Made by a program: the position numbers and the translations under genes. This document shows, in pieces, positions 1-7,517 of a DNA stretch of 30,129 nt. Position 1 is the stretch's first letter. Every line of letters starts with the position of its first letter. The DNA is from Actinomycetes bacterium. Lineage in GTDB: Bacteria; Actinomycetota; Actinomycetes; Actinomycetales; Microbacteriaceae. The stretch lies in contig JAEYAG010000146.1 in assembly GCA_023451265.1 (NCBI GenBank), positions 1 through 30,129 of the forward strand, given 5' to 3'. Under the pieces are notes generated by a model. That model was not told the DNA's origin. It did no database searches and worked only from the letters and a program-made list of their open reading frames with translations.

Positions 1-173
1 GGCGGCGGGGGCGCGGATGCTGCCGGTGCTGCGGCCGGCGCGGGGTCGGGGAGCTTCCGCACCTTCACGCCGAAGAGATCGGCGCGGAGGGAGTAGACGA
101 TGGCGAAGACGAAGAACCACAGCAGGATCAGGAAACCGATCTGCAGGAGCAGCAGGGTCAGTTGGCTCGTCAT
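1..173 (-). CDS. fhaB: FhaB-like FHA-domain membrane protein (N-terminal part only)
   Basis: The visible 57 codons are the amino end of a protein whose remainder lies beyond the window edge. It opens with a single hydrophobic segment (about residues 4-28, LLLLQIGFLILLWFFVFAIV) followed by YSLRADLFG and a Pro/Ala-rich linker. This is the usual start of actinobacterial FhaB, a membrane-anchored phosphothreonine reader working with Ser/Thr kinases in cell-envelope control. The FHA domain itself is not in the window. Its ATG (173-171) overlaps the TGA of the upstream fhaA gene in an ATGA junction, so the two are translationally coupled. The identification rests on the N-terminus and on synteny with fhaA. 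Confidence 0.85.
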   Translation of the reverse strand, partial: MTSQLTLLLLQIGFLILLWFFVFAIVYSLRADLFGVKVRKLPDPAPAAAPAASAPPP

Positions 174-919
174 CGGCTTCCCCCATCGAAGCGGGGTCCG
201 TCGAGCCCGAAGGCGCGGGTGGCGTCAGAGGCCGAGACGCTCGGGCGAGGCGGGGTGGCCTGTGCGACGACGCGGAAGACGATCTCGGTGCGCCCGATGG
301 TGATGACGGAGTCGGGCGGCAGGGGGGCTTCGGAGACCTTGCGGCCGTCGAGCTCGGTGCCGTTGGTGGAGCCGAGGTCGCGGACCATGGCGCGCTCGCC
401 GTCCCACAGGATCTCGACGTGCCGGCGGCTGGTCCCGGCATCCGCGATCGTGATGTCGGCGTCGCTGCCGCGCCCGATGACGGTGCGGCCCTTCGCGAGG
501 GGGTGGCGGGCGCCGGCGATGTCGACGACGCCGCGCCAGGCGACCTGGCCGGCGGCGGTCTGCGAGTCGACGCGCAGGGTGCCCGTGGAAAGCTGCTCGT
601 CGGTGGCGAGCGAGACGGTGACGGGCCCGGCGAAGCTGAAGCCCTGCGCCTTGGCGTGCTTCTGGACGAGAGCGAGCAGCTCGTCGTCGAGCGTCGAGCC
701 CAGAGAGCGCATGCGCTCGGCATCCGCCGGGGCCAGGCGCACCTCGAAGGCGTTGGGTGCGAGGATGCGATCACGGCTGACGACGGCGGCCTTGGCATCG
801 AGCTCGCTGCGCAGGGCGGCGGCGATCTCGACCGGTTGAATGCCGCTGCGGAAGGACTTCGCGAACGCGCTGTTGACCGCGCGCTCGAGTCCCTTCTCGA
901 AGCTGTCCAGTAGTCCCAC
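170..919 (-). CDS. fhaA: FhaA-like protein, DUF3662 + FHA domain
   Basis: A 249-residue protein starting at GTG (919-917) behind a GAGGAG ribosome site. The N-terminal half, MGLLDSFEKGLERAVNSAFA onward, is the DUF3662 (FhaA_N) domain. A C-terminal FHA domain follows (about residues 140-218), with the hallmark GRGSDADI, SRRHVEI and DLGSTNGT motifs that bind phosphothreonine. In the family FhaA binds phosphorylated partners of PknB-type kinases and sits at the head of the fhaA-fhaB-phosphatase-rodA-pbpA-kinase operon. The orientation and the ATGA overlap with fhaB fit that. It is shorter than mycobacterial FhaA, lacking the long central linker, which is usual in Microbacteriaceae. Confidence 0.93.
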   Translation of the reverse strand: MGLLDSFEKGLERAVNSAFAKSFRSGIQPVEIAAALRSELDAKAAVVSRDRILAPNAFEVRLAPADAERMRSLGSTLDDELLALVQKHAKAQGFSFAGPVTVSLATDEQLSTGTLRVDSQTAAGQVAWRGVVDIAGARHPLAKGRTVIGRGSDADITIADAGTSRRHVEILWDGERAMVRDLGSTNGTELDGRKVSEAPLPPDSVITIGRTEIVFRVVAQATPPRPSVSASDATRAFGLDGPRFDGGSR

Positions 920-944
920 GGGGCTCCTCAGGCTCGCCGACCGG

Positions 945-961
945 TGGGTACATGCTAGTTG
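945..961. promoter_or_regulatory. Small inverted repeat upstream of fhaA
   Basis: The upstream region of fhaA contains GTACA, seven bases, then TGTAC, about 25-40 bases before the fhaA start. On the minus strand TAGCAT lies inside it and could be a -10 element. It may be part of the fhaAB promoter or an operator. Only the dyad is seen directly, and its role is a guess. Confidence 0.25.
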
Positions 962-1072
962 TACAGCCTGAGCGAGTACGGAAACCCCCGCCGGTGCGCG
1001 GATTCGGGCCCACGCGCGCGCCGTGATATCCTCGGGAAGTTGAGTCCGTGGGATCTTCGGATGCCGCGGCTC

Positions 1073-1156
1073 GCGCGAGTGGCGGAATAGGCAGACGCGC
1101 TGGCTTCAGGTGCCAGTGCCCGAAAGGGCGTGGGGGTTCAACTCCCCCCTCGCGCA
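1073..1156 (+). tRNA. tRNA-Leu (anticodon CAG)
   Basis: A class II cloverleaf can be folded by eye. The acceptor stem GCGCGAG (1073-1079) pairs with CTCGCGC (1149-1155). The anticodon stem CTGGC/GCCAG encloses the loop TTCAGGT, giving anticodon CAG. A variable arm CCC-GAAA-GGG is present. The T stem GGGGG/CCCCC encloses TTCAACT. The long variable arm and CAG anticodon make it tRNA-Leu reading CTG. CCA is not encoded. It lies just before an integrase/transposase module, and tRNA 3' ends are common integration sites, but I found no second copy of the 3' end within this window. Confidence 0.95.
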
Positions 1157-1210
1157 CACATGGGTCTGTGTGTAAATACAGGCAGTAGCTGTGTGGAAAT
1201 AGAATGGCAA

Positions 1211-1250
1211 AGCCGGTCGGTGGTAAAAATCCCGACCGGCTTCGTCGTTT
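1211..1250 (+). terminator. Rho-independent-type terminator after tRNA-Leu
   Basis: GCCGGTCGG (1212-1220) and CCGACCGGC (1232-1240) form a perfect 9-bp stem around an A-rich loop, followed by TTCGTCGTTTCTT on the plus strand. Its place about 55 bases past the tRNA suits termination of the tRNA transcript. Confidence 0.75.
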
Positions 1251-1310
1251 CTTGGCCGATCGGCCGTCTTGAATGCTGATCTTCTTTGTCTGAAGGGCAC
1301 TTGCTCAACA

Positions 1311-1344
1311 CGAGTAGCCCCTTTCGGGGCTGCTCGGTTTTGTT
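1311..1344 (+). terminator. Second terminator hairpin facing the mobile module
   Basis: CGAGTAGCCCC (1311-1321) pairs with GGGGCTGCTCG (1326-1336), with one G-U pair, closing a short TTTC loop. GTTTTGTT follows on the plus strand. This is the second stem-loop between the tRNA and the convergent transposase gene and would stop transcription entering it. The left arm is also complementary to 1378-1387, which spans the transposase stop codon. Confidence 0.7.
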
Positions 1345-1380
1345 CAGTTCGTGTTGGGCTTCGGTGCCCCGTGGGAAGGG

Positions 1381-2988
1381 CTACTCGGTCCGATTCCTCA
1401 TTCGCTGCCTCAGCTCCCTCTCGCCGAGCGCCGCGACTGCCTGCGCCTCGATGAAGCTGACGATGCGTCGCATGTTGGAGACGGCGAACGCCATGGCTGA
1501 GGTGAGTGCGTGGTACGCGTATCCGCGCGCTCGCCGCTTCTCGGGGTTACCGAGGTCGGTTTCCGCGTCGGCCTTCACGTACTGGTTGTTCGACTCGACG
1601 TGGCTGCGAAGACCATGCCATTCCTTCCACTGCTCCGACTTGAAGGCGAAGCCGCTCAGGTGCTTGATGACCCGCATCGCCTCTTCGGTGTTCGGATGGA
1701 GCGTGAAGGTTGTCTTCTTAAGCTTCGGCTTGACGACGCGGTCCTCAGTGGCGGGGTCGATGCACATGGCCTTGGACAGGTCCGGATAGGTGAAGCGCTG
1801 GCTGCCGTCCGCTGCGGGCTTTCCCTTGTCCTTCAGTTCGTAGGCCTTGCGCTTCTCGATGAGGCTTTCGTACGCCTCTCGGGTGATTTTGCCGTCGAGG
1901 AAGTCCTTGCGTGCGGTCTTCTGTGCGGGCGGCATCCACTTCACGTAGGGGCGACCGCCGATGAAGATGACGTCGTCAATCGCGCCCTGCACGTCTGACT
2001 CCTTCTTCTTGTAGTTGTAGACACCGCGGAACCCCATCTGACGGGTGGGCAGCTGGAACCCCGGCGTCGTCAAACCGTTGTAGGCGCGGTCGGCCATCAT
2101 GTAACCGCGTTCGGTGAACTCGCGGGCGTGGGCTTCCATCGCGATGCGGGGTCCGTGCTTGATGCGGCCGGGCTGGTGGAACGCGAGCCCGGTGGTCAGG
2201 ATGGGGAAGCTGTTCGGCTGCTTGGGACTGTTGGGGACCGTGACCACGGTCTGCATCTCCCAGCCGGCCTTATCGGTGACCTTCCCCTTTCCGTCGTGCT
2301 TGCCGCCTCGGCGATAACGGCCGCTCATCGCGTCGAGGTTTCGACGGTCCTCGTGGTCGTAGTTCTTTCCCGGGTTCGGTCGACCTGCGACTTCGATGAG
2401 GGTCCCGTCGATGGCGATGTTTCCGCTGTACGTCGCGCGGATGTCTGCGGGGAGGCGGCGGACGGTGGCATGGACCAGCATGTTCATCAGCTCGTCCATC
2501 CGGTCACGCTTGGACTGCGAGTACGACTTGAGCGCACGCTTGTACTGCTTCGCGGTCAGGTGGTGCTTCTTGTCGACCTTCCAGGGCTCGCAGAGCTCCA
2601 GCACGCGGTTCATCGCGCGCCAGTACCGGCAGTACCAGTCCCGCTTGCTACCCCACTTCTTGGGCAGCTCCAGGTACGCCCGGGTCTCGGGGGTCATCTG
2701 GGCATACAGGGTACGGGCGATGTGGTCGTAGCGGTTGTTCTTGTCGTCGATGTGCATCATGTACAGGATGAGCACGGCCCTGAAGGTGAAGAGGGGCTTG
2801 CGACCAGCGTTGGACTTCCGGTCCTCCCGGTCGTACTTCTCGAGTGCCTGAACGGCGCCGGACTCATCCACGAGGGTGCCGTAGAGCTGCATGCGTTCGA
2901 GACAGGTGAGGGGAGAGTCTCGGATGAGTCTGTAGTCCTCGAGCACATACCCGGTGGCCTCGACCATGTGACGGTCGAAGCGCTCCAT
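1381..2988 (-). CDS. DDE (YREK-type, IS4/IS1182-like) transposase-like protein
   Basis: A 535-residue protein if started at ATG (2988-2986, MERFDRH). A GTG at 3021-3019, overlapping the integrase stop as GTGA, is in frame and would add 11 residues. The fold has the pieces of an RNase H-like DDE transposase: D194 in IAIDGT, D300 in YMMADRAYNG, and E465 in HGLRSHVESNNQYVK. The last is an exact R-x3-E-x6-K match to the YREK signature of IS4-group enzymes, except that the leading Tyr is His. An N-terminal segment with GRKPLFTFRAVLIL resembles the DNA-binding start of IS1182-like transposases. It is transcribed with the upstream tyrosine recombinase. No terminal inverted repeats of an ordinary insertion sequence are evident around it, so it may be a domesticated enzyme or part of a composite two-recombinase element rather than a simple IS. 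Confidence 0.8.
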   Translation of the reverse strand: MERFDRHMVEATGYVLEDYRLIRDSPLTCLERMQLYGTLVDESGAVQALEKYDREDRKSNAGRKPLFTFRAVLILYMMHIDDKNNRYDHIARTLYAQMTPETRAYLELPKKWGSKRDWYCRYWRAMNRVLELCEPWKVDKKHHLTAKQYKRALKSYSQSKRDRMDELMNMLVHATVRRLPADIRATYSGNIAIDGTLIEVAGRPNPGKNYDHEDRRNLDAMSGRYRRGGKHDGKGKVTDKAGWEMQTVVTVPNSPKQPNSFPILTTGLAFHQPGRIKHGPRIAMEAHAREFTERGYMMADRAYNGLTTPGFQLPTRQMGFRGVYNYKKKESDVQGAIDDVIFIGGRPYVKWMPPAQKTARKDFLDGKITREAYESLIEKRKAYELKDKGKPAADGSQRFTYPDLSKAMCIDPATEDRVVKPKLKKTTFTLHPNTEEAMRVIKHLSGFAFKSEQWKEWHGLRSHVESNNQYVKADAETDLGNPEKRRARGYAYHALTSAMAFAVSNMRRIVSFIEAQAVAALGERELRQRMRNRTE

Positions 2989-3017
2989 CGCGGTCTCCGC
3001 CGCGGCGACCACGGCGG

Positions 3018-4115
3018 TCACGCCTCGACCTCGCCGCGGAGTGCGCGTCGGTAATCGGCGTCCGAGTTGGGCTCGATGTACTCGAGCATCAGCCAGAGGT
3101 CCTGCCACTTCCTGGCTCCCGCGGCGCGGTAGAGGTCCTTGAGGGGGACGGCCGCCTCGAGGTGGCGAACAACCCAGGTGTGGCGGAGCCGGTCCGCGCG
3201 CGGAGGCTTCCCGTTGCTGCGTTCGGTGAAGACGGAGGTGAGGTTGTTGGTGGTGCTGCGGGTGATGGGGCCCCACAGGGTCTCGTCGGCCGGGGTGCGC
3301 TTGAGCAGCGCGAGCATCCACTCTTCCCACTCCGCCATCAGCGGCACCACGCGGGGTTCGTCGGTTCGAACGTTGATGAGGATGCCGTGGTCGTCGACGG
3401 TGATGTCGGGCGGGTAGATGAGCGGAATCTCGCTGGGGCGGATTCCCGCGCCAGCGCACAGGACGAGCATGACCATCGCACGGTCGCGCTTCTTGTCGGT
3501 GAGCTGACTGGTCGCCCATTCCCGGAACGCCGCCATCTCGGCCGAGGTGTAGGGGGCGCCGGCTTTCCGCTTGTTCAGCGGCGTCGGCTTCTCTGGGTGT
3601 TCCTCGGGCAGCAGCACTTCGCTGACCCGCATGAGGCGGGAGCGGTAGTTGCGGCGCGTGCCCTCGCTCCGGTCGCGGTTCGCGGTGGTCGAGTAGATGT
3701 CGATGGCGCGGACGGACCAGATGACGTGGGGGTTCAGCGGCCAGCCGTTGTCGCGGACGCACCACTTCACGTAGCGGGTCACAGTCTCCATCAGGAGTGT
3801 CGCGGCGTATGCGGTGTGGGGTGAGGCGAGGGCGACGGAGTCGCGGATGAAGTCGTGCAGGTCAGCGGAGTCGTCTCCGAGCTTCTGACCCTTCACGACG
3901 TTCAGCGCTTCCGGCGGAAGGGCTTCGTAGCTGCACCGCGAGATGGTGCGGGCGAGGCGCTTAGGCAGGTTCTTGCTCGCGTACTCGCCGATGTGCTCTG
4001 CGAGCGTCTCGGAGTGCCGAGCGGCCTCCGAGGTGTCGCCCCAGCGGGAGAGGCGATTGCGGTAGATAGGGGCGGACGGGGTGGACTCGTTGTTGTTCTG
4101 ATATTCGTCGGACAC
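3018..4115 (-). CDS. Tyrosine-type site-specific recombinase (integrase)
   Basis: A 365-residue protein starting at GTG (4115-4113), with a G-rich GGGGGGAG directly before it. The N-terminal half is a predicted core-binding domain (TAYAATLLMETVTRYVKWCV). The C-terminal catalytic domain shows R226 in AGAGIRPSEI, R311-H312 in DRLRHTWVV, W337 in the H/W position and the nucleophile Y346 in LMLEYIEP. The box II histidine normally three residues before R311 is Asp308, a departure from the consensus. The protein would cut and rejoin DNA in site-specific integration or excision. Its stop overlaps a possible GTG start of the DDE transposase, so the two enzymes are probably co-translated. The adjacent tRNA-Leu is a plausible target, but no att repeats were recognised. 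Confidence 0.85.
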   Translation of the reverse strand: MSDEYQNNNESTPSAPIYRNRLSRWGDTSEAARHSETLAEHIGEYASKNLPKRLARTISRCSYEALPPEALNVVKGQKLGDDSADLHDFIRDSVALASPHTAYAATLLMETVTRYVKWCVRDNGWPLNPHVIWSVRAIDIYSTTANRDRSEGTRRNYRSRLMRVSEVLLPEEHPEKPTPLNKRKAGAPYTSAEMAAFREWATSQLTDKKRDRAMVMLVLCAGAGIRPSEIPLIYPPDITVDDHGILINVRTDEPRVVPLMAEWEEWMLALLKRTPADETLWGPITRSTTNNLTSVFTERSNGKPPRADRLRHTWVVRHLEAAVPLKDLYRAAGARKWQDLWLMLEYIEPNSDADYRRALRGEVEA

Positions 4116-4250
4116 CTCCCCCCTAGGCAGCCCGACAAAAAATGCTGCGACCAGTTTGATCGATATTTAAACGTGAATCGGAATAACGGCATCTGCATTT
4201 GAATGGCGTCAGTATCTGGCCGCAGAGTGTTCTCGATCGGAGGGCACGGA

Positions 4251-4745
4251 ATGGCGACGCGAGAATCCGAGGTGGGATTCGTGCCGCGCGAGATGTTCGC
4301 GCAGCCGAAAGCCTTCGGTTCGGTGCACACGGTGCCTGCTGTTGCCGACGGGGTGGAAGAGTCGGACTGGCGATTCCGCGCTGCCGTCGCGCAGCATCTA
4401 TTCGCCCACGCCGTGAACGAGAACCTTCGCATTCGGGGCCGCCATCGGGGAGAGTTCCTCGAGCCTTTCGCGGAGATTCGGAGCCTCAGCGCCGGACGAA
4501 TGGGGCGGGTACTCCGCGGCGAGCAAATCCTCACGATCGCGGACGTTCTGTTCTGGGGTGGCCATTTCCCCCATGTGCTCAAGCGGCTCAACGAGTATCT
4601 CGATTGGTGGGTGACGGAGCCGGAGCGTATCCGGGATAAGGAGCGCGAGGAACGCGAGAAGCGTGAGGAGCTCGAGCAGCGGGCGCTGCGCGTGCAGCAG
4701 GAGCAGCGCCAGTGGCCCGGGCGACCTGCGAGGCGGAAGCCATGA
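4251..4745 (+). CDS. Hypothetical protein with C-terminal charged coiled coil
   Basis: A 164-residue protein of unknown function. The ATG at 4251 is preferred over one at 4203 because GGAGGG lies six bases upstream. The middle part (AVAQHLFAHAVNENLRIRGRHRGEFLEPFAEI...MGRVLRGEQILTIADVLFWG) contains a helix pattern like a short helix-turn-helix or XRE-type core. The end is a highly charged Arg/Glu helix (EREEREKREELEQRALRVQQ), almost certainly a coiled coil. It reads away from the divergent integrase, with a 135-base gap between them, and precedes an XRE gene, so it may belong to the mobile element's cargo or control. No family is assigned. Confidence 0.7.
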   Translation: MATRESEVGFVPREMFAQPKAFGSVHTVPAVADGVEESDWRFRAAVAQHLFAHAVNENLRIRGRHRGEFLEPFAEIRSLSAGRMGRVLRGEQILTIADVLFWGGHFPHVLKRLNEYLDWWVTEPERIRDKEREEREKREELEQRALRVQQEQRQWPGRPARRKP

Positions 4746-4788
4746 CGGCAGGCTTTACCACACACTTGGTGCTCCCGCCGGCATCGAC

Positions 4789-5127
4789 ATGCCTCCGCAT
4801 GTTAGACCTGATGAAAAAGGTCAGGCAACCCCGGGTTTTCAAGCCTCGTGCAGAGACTGTGTCCCCGCGGTGACTTGGGACGATGATCGCGCTCGTCGTC
4901 TGGGAGCGGCCGTTCGAGCACTCCGCCTGAGGGCCGGATTCTCCCAGCAGCAGCTGGCGACTTTGTCCGGCATCACCAAGAATCAGCTTCAGATCATCGA
5001 GGCGGGGAGGTCATCGGGAGCGAAGGACAGTACGGGTCCGTCGAACCCCGGCATGGCCACACTCACTCGCCTCGCCGACGTCTTCGGCATCAGCGTGTCC
5101 GGTCTTCTCATGGCGGCAGATCTCTGA
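4789..5127 (+). CDS. XRE-family helix-turn-helix regulator
   Basis: The C-terminal about 75 residues form a Cro/C1-type HTH: RLGAAVRALRLRAGFSQQQL, then the recognition helix in LATLSGITKNQLQIIEAGRS, and the closing TLTRLADVFGISVSGLLMA. This is a DNA-binding repressor-type protein, probably controlling neighbouring island genes. The start is uncertain: ATG 4789 gives 112 residues, GTG 4870 gives 85 residues and starts just before the domain, and the same frame is open back to 4663. None has a strong ribosome site. A Ser/Gly/Pro-rich insertion (SSGAKDSTGPSNPG) between helices 3 and 4 is longer than usual. Confidence 0.75.
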   Translation: MPPHVRPDEKGQATPGFQASCRDCVPAVTWDDDRARRLGAAVRALRLRAGFSQQQLATLSGITKNQLQIIEAGRSSGAKDSTGPSNPGMATLTRLADVFGISVSGLLMAADL

Positions 5128-5149
5128 GTCGGCTCGCCCGGGCACCTTC

Positions 5150-5644
5150 ATGGTCACGCTCTCCGGAGCGACCGCGCATGAAGTCCATATGGGCCAACAC
5201 CTCAAGCACAACCGTCTATCCGTCGCCGCCGTTCCCACCAACGCGAGAACGCAGTCAGTGCCACGTCGGCCGGGCCCCGGTGAGTCTCGTCAGTTCCATT
5301 CGGAACGGCCGGAGTCTGACCCGTTCGCTTTCGCTGCCCCCTTCGAGGCTCTCCTCCTGCGTGCGCCGGCGGAGCTCACAACGGACGAGAAGGCGGCGTG
5401 CGCGTCGCTGATCGAGGTGATGGATCAGACGTGTGGCCGAGGCTCTCCAACCCTCAGACGATGGGCGCGACTGGGTAACGAGGTCTGGTTCCTGGCCAGA
5501 ACCCTTGGCAGAATGCCGCGACCCGAAGATGAGGGGGCGGAGCCTCGGCACTTCCGCTGGATGACTGATCAGCGCCGGGATCGACTGAACTCCTTTGAGC
5601 AGGCGTTCGTGGAGAGCATGCCTGGGTGGGCCTATCCCGAGTAG
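5150..5644 (+). CDS. Small protein ending in a helicase-associated (HA)-like domain
   Basis: A 164-residue protein. Residues about 103-164 follow the pattern of the helicase-associated domain found in tandem at the C-terminus of actinobacterial DEAD/SNF2-type helicases: a Trp helix (LRRWARLGNEVWFLARTLGR), an acidic linker, FRWMTDQRRDRLNSFEQAF and the ending MPGWAY, against the family's W..QR...L...LE.LPGW.W. No helicase motor is encoded next to it. The N-terminal 60 residues are Pro/Arg-rich and probably disordered. The start is unsure, with ATG 5150 or ATG 5189. It could be a nucleic-acid-binding adaptor or a remnant of a larger helicase. The domain match is by eye. Confidence 0.6.
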   Translation: MVTLSGATAHEVHMGQHLKHNRLSVAAVPTNARTQSVPRRPGPGESRQFHSERPESDPFAFAAPFEALLLRAPAELTTDEKAACASLIEVMDQTCGRGSPTLRRWARLGNEVWFLARTLGRMPRPEDEGAEPRHFRWMTDQRRDRLNSFEQAFVESMPGWAYPE

Positions 5645-5720
5645 CTCGTGATCCCGGACGCGTGCGAACACTCCTGATCAACGCAGGCAGCGAAGAGAGA
5701 GCCAGCGGAATAGCGGATAC

Positions 5721-5749
5721 TTGACCTGATACATGTGGCCGGTCATGCT
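5721..5749 (+). promoter_or_regulatory. Candidate promoter for the phosphoesterase-HAD operon
   Basis: TTGACC (5721-5726), a 17-base spacer and CATGCT (5744-5749) lie about 40 bases before the metallophosphoesterase start. The -35 matches five of six consensus bases, but the -10 is weak. Confidence 0.3.
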
Positions 5750-5787
5750 GAGTCGACACGGGACCCGCCCAGCATCAAGGAGGACAC

Positions 5788-6600
5788 ATGAAGGTCTTGG
5801 AGACCGCGGCGACGTTCGACCTCCCTGATCGCCGCGTCGCAGTCTGCGGAGACTGGCACGGTCAGGCTGGCTGGGCCCGGCTGGTGCTCAGGGGCCTCTC
5901 GCGGATCGCACCGGACGTGTCTACTGTGATCCATGCCGGCGACTGGTCGATGAACCTCAGCAAGAGTGACGAGATCTGCAGCGCGTTCGGAATCGAGCGC
6001 GTCTATGTGGTTCCGGGAAACCACGACTATCCCGCTCTGTCGGAGGTGTTGAACGCGCACCCTGGCGTGGCGATGCGGGTGAGTCGGAGCTCCTGGCTGT
6101 TGCCCAGACCTTTCAGGATGAGTGTGAGCGGTCGGAACGTTCTGGCCCTCTCTGGGGCCACCTCGGTCGACCGGTACTGGCGGCTCGCGAATGAGTGGTC
6201 GTCGGACGAGACCATCCGGGATGAGGATGTGGCCGCGGCTATCAGCGGGGGGCCTGCGGACATCATGGTCACCCACGAATCCCCGTCCGACACCCCGGTC
6301 CGCGCAGTCCGTCACATTCTCCGAACAAACCCCCTCGGTTTCCCCCGCGAGTCAATCGTCGAGTCGGCCGCGTCGCGCGTGCGTGTCCGTCAGGTGTGGG
6401 ATGCCGTCAACCCGAAGCTTGCATTTCACGGGCACATGCACGCCCCAGGTGGGGGCACCACCCCCGACGGCCGTCGGCTGATCAGTCTGGGCTGCAACGG
6501 GCAGGAAGGCAATGTCGCGATCGTGGATTTGCGGGATCTGACCGTCGAGGTGCCGTCGCTGCGTGAGCTCCGCGCCCACGACGCCGAGTCGGAGAAGTAG
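5788..6600 (+). CDS. Calcineurin-like metallophosphoesterase
   Basis: A 270-residue protein with an excellent ribosome site (AAGGAGGA) before ATG 5788. It carries the ordered metal-binding motifs of the calcineurin-like fold: D22-x-H24 in CGDWHG, GD in HAGD52W, GNHD at 77-80, HES in MVTHESPSD and GHMH in LAFHGHMHAPGG. These coordinate two divalent metals for hydrolysis of phosphomono- or diesters. The fold includes nucleases, cyclic-nucleotide phosphodiesterases and protein phosphatases, and the substrate cannot be read from the sequence. It is cytoplasmic. It begins a tight run of genes: two bases to the next CDS, then ATGA overlaps through two HAD-like proteins. A shared job in phosphate-ester or nucleic-acid end processing is plausible but inferred. 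Confidence 0.9.
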   Translation: MKVLETAATFDLPDRRVAVCGDWHGQAGWARLVLRGLSRIAPDVSTVIHAGDWSMNLSKSDEICSAFGIERVYVVPGNHDYPALSEVLNAHPGVAMRVSRSSWLLPRPFRMSVSGRNVLALSGATSVDRYWRLANEWSSDETIRDEDVAAAISGGPADIMVTHESPSDTPVRAVRHILRTNPLGFPRESIVESAASRVRVRQVWDAVNPKLAFHGHMHAPGGGTTPDGRRLISLGCNGQEGNVAIVDLRDLTVEVPSLRELRAHDAESEK

Positions 6601-6602
6601 GG

Positions 6603-7517
6603 GTGAGCGCGGACACGGAGAACGAGCCCGTCGACGACCGGTTCCGACCCGTCGTCGCGATCGAGCTGGAAGGTCTCCTCGCTGTCGATAAGGATCCGCC
6701 CTACCGGTTCGCGACGATGAAGTATCCACGGGAGTCAGCGATGTCCCGTGATCCGGACGCCGACGATGCGGCCAGTGTCGAGGGTGATGAGCCTGGTCGC
6801 GGGGAGCGGTGGGCGTGGTTGTCCGCGGAGGGCCGTTCATGGGTGCTGAGTTTGTTCGACCGAGGCATCGAGGTTGTCTGGTGGTCACGGTGGCACGACT
6901 CCGCTGACGGCTACTTCGGTCGCGACCCGGGACTGCCCCAGATGCCTTCCGCGCGAGATCCCGAACAGTCCGGCGACCCGTCCGCGGAGGAGTTTGCGGA
7001 GTCTCCGCTTCAAGCCAGGGCAACCGGGCGCCCGCTGCTGCTCGTCACCAACCTCCGGCCGCGAATGGGTGAGGAGGAGTACATCGGCACGCGCCGTCCT
7101 GTTGACCGCGCCATCACCGCGCTGCGGACTATCACCCGGTCCGACGAGCGCACTCTCGACACGATGGCGGAGATGGACGCCTGGCTCGCCCTTGCCCGCA
7201 CGGCGCCAGGTCAGGAGGCGCTGCGACGTCATCGACGAAGGATGCTTGCACGCCGCCGCCGCGGCACAAGGCGACCCCTTCAGATCGGGGAACGCCTCCC
7301 TCCGGTGGCTGAAGTCGATTCCCTCAACGCGCGGTTCCCGATCGTGGACGCGTGGGTCACGCAACTCATCGACGGCATCCGGGCCGCGCTGCAGGAGCGC
7401 GGGTACGACCTAGCTGACCTCGGCTCCGTCAACGAGATCGTGGGTCTGATCGAGGCTGTGATCGAGCAAGCCGACCGCGCACGCAAGAGCGACCCGAACA
7501 GGAAGACAGACGAATGA
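6603..7517 (+). CDS. HAD-like protein with altered catalytic motif (probable pseudoenzyme)
   Basis: A 304-residue protein starting at GTG 6603, two bases after the phosphoesterase stop. It is a paralogue of the next gene. Both share RPV-[VI]-A at the start and IEVVW...W.D......F...GLP in the second HAD motif (about residues 86-112). The HAD nucleophile motif DxDG, present in the neighbour as DFDG, is here ELEG (E21, E23), so the phosphoaspartyl chemistry should be lost. The C-terminal half adds about 120 residues absent from the neighbour, with an Arg-rich stretch (RRHRRRMLARRRRGTRR) that could bind nucleic acid, and a helical tail. It may be a regulatory or binding partner of the active HAD protein. 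The stop overlaps the next start as ATGA. Confidence 0.7.
   Translation: MSADTENEPVDDRFRPVVAIELEGLLAVDKDPPYRFATMKYPRESAMSRDPDADDAASVEGDEPGRGERWAWLSAEGRSWVLSLFDRGIEVVWWSRWHDSADGYFGRDPGLPQMPSARDPEQSGDPSAEEFAESPLQARATGRPLLLVTNLRPRMGEEEYIGTRRPVDRAITALRTITRSDERTLDTMAEMDAWLALARTAPGQEALRRHRRRMLARRRRGTRRPLQIGERLPPVAEVDSLNARFPIVDAWVTQLIDGIRAALQERGYDLADLGSVNEIVGLIEAVIEQADRARKSDPNRKTDE

Noticed and set aside
1073..1156. Attachment-site duplication of the tRNA-Leu 3' end
   Set aside because: I looked for a second copy of the GGTTCAACTCCCCCC-type end across the window and saw none. The right end of any island may lie outside, or integration did not use the tRNA.
2989..3765. N-terminal extension of the transposase frame to 794 residues
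   Set aside because: The upstream part overlaps the integrase coding sequence in another frame and is a Pro/Arg/His-rich shadow. The real start is at 2988 or 3021.
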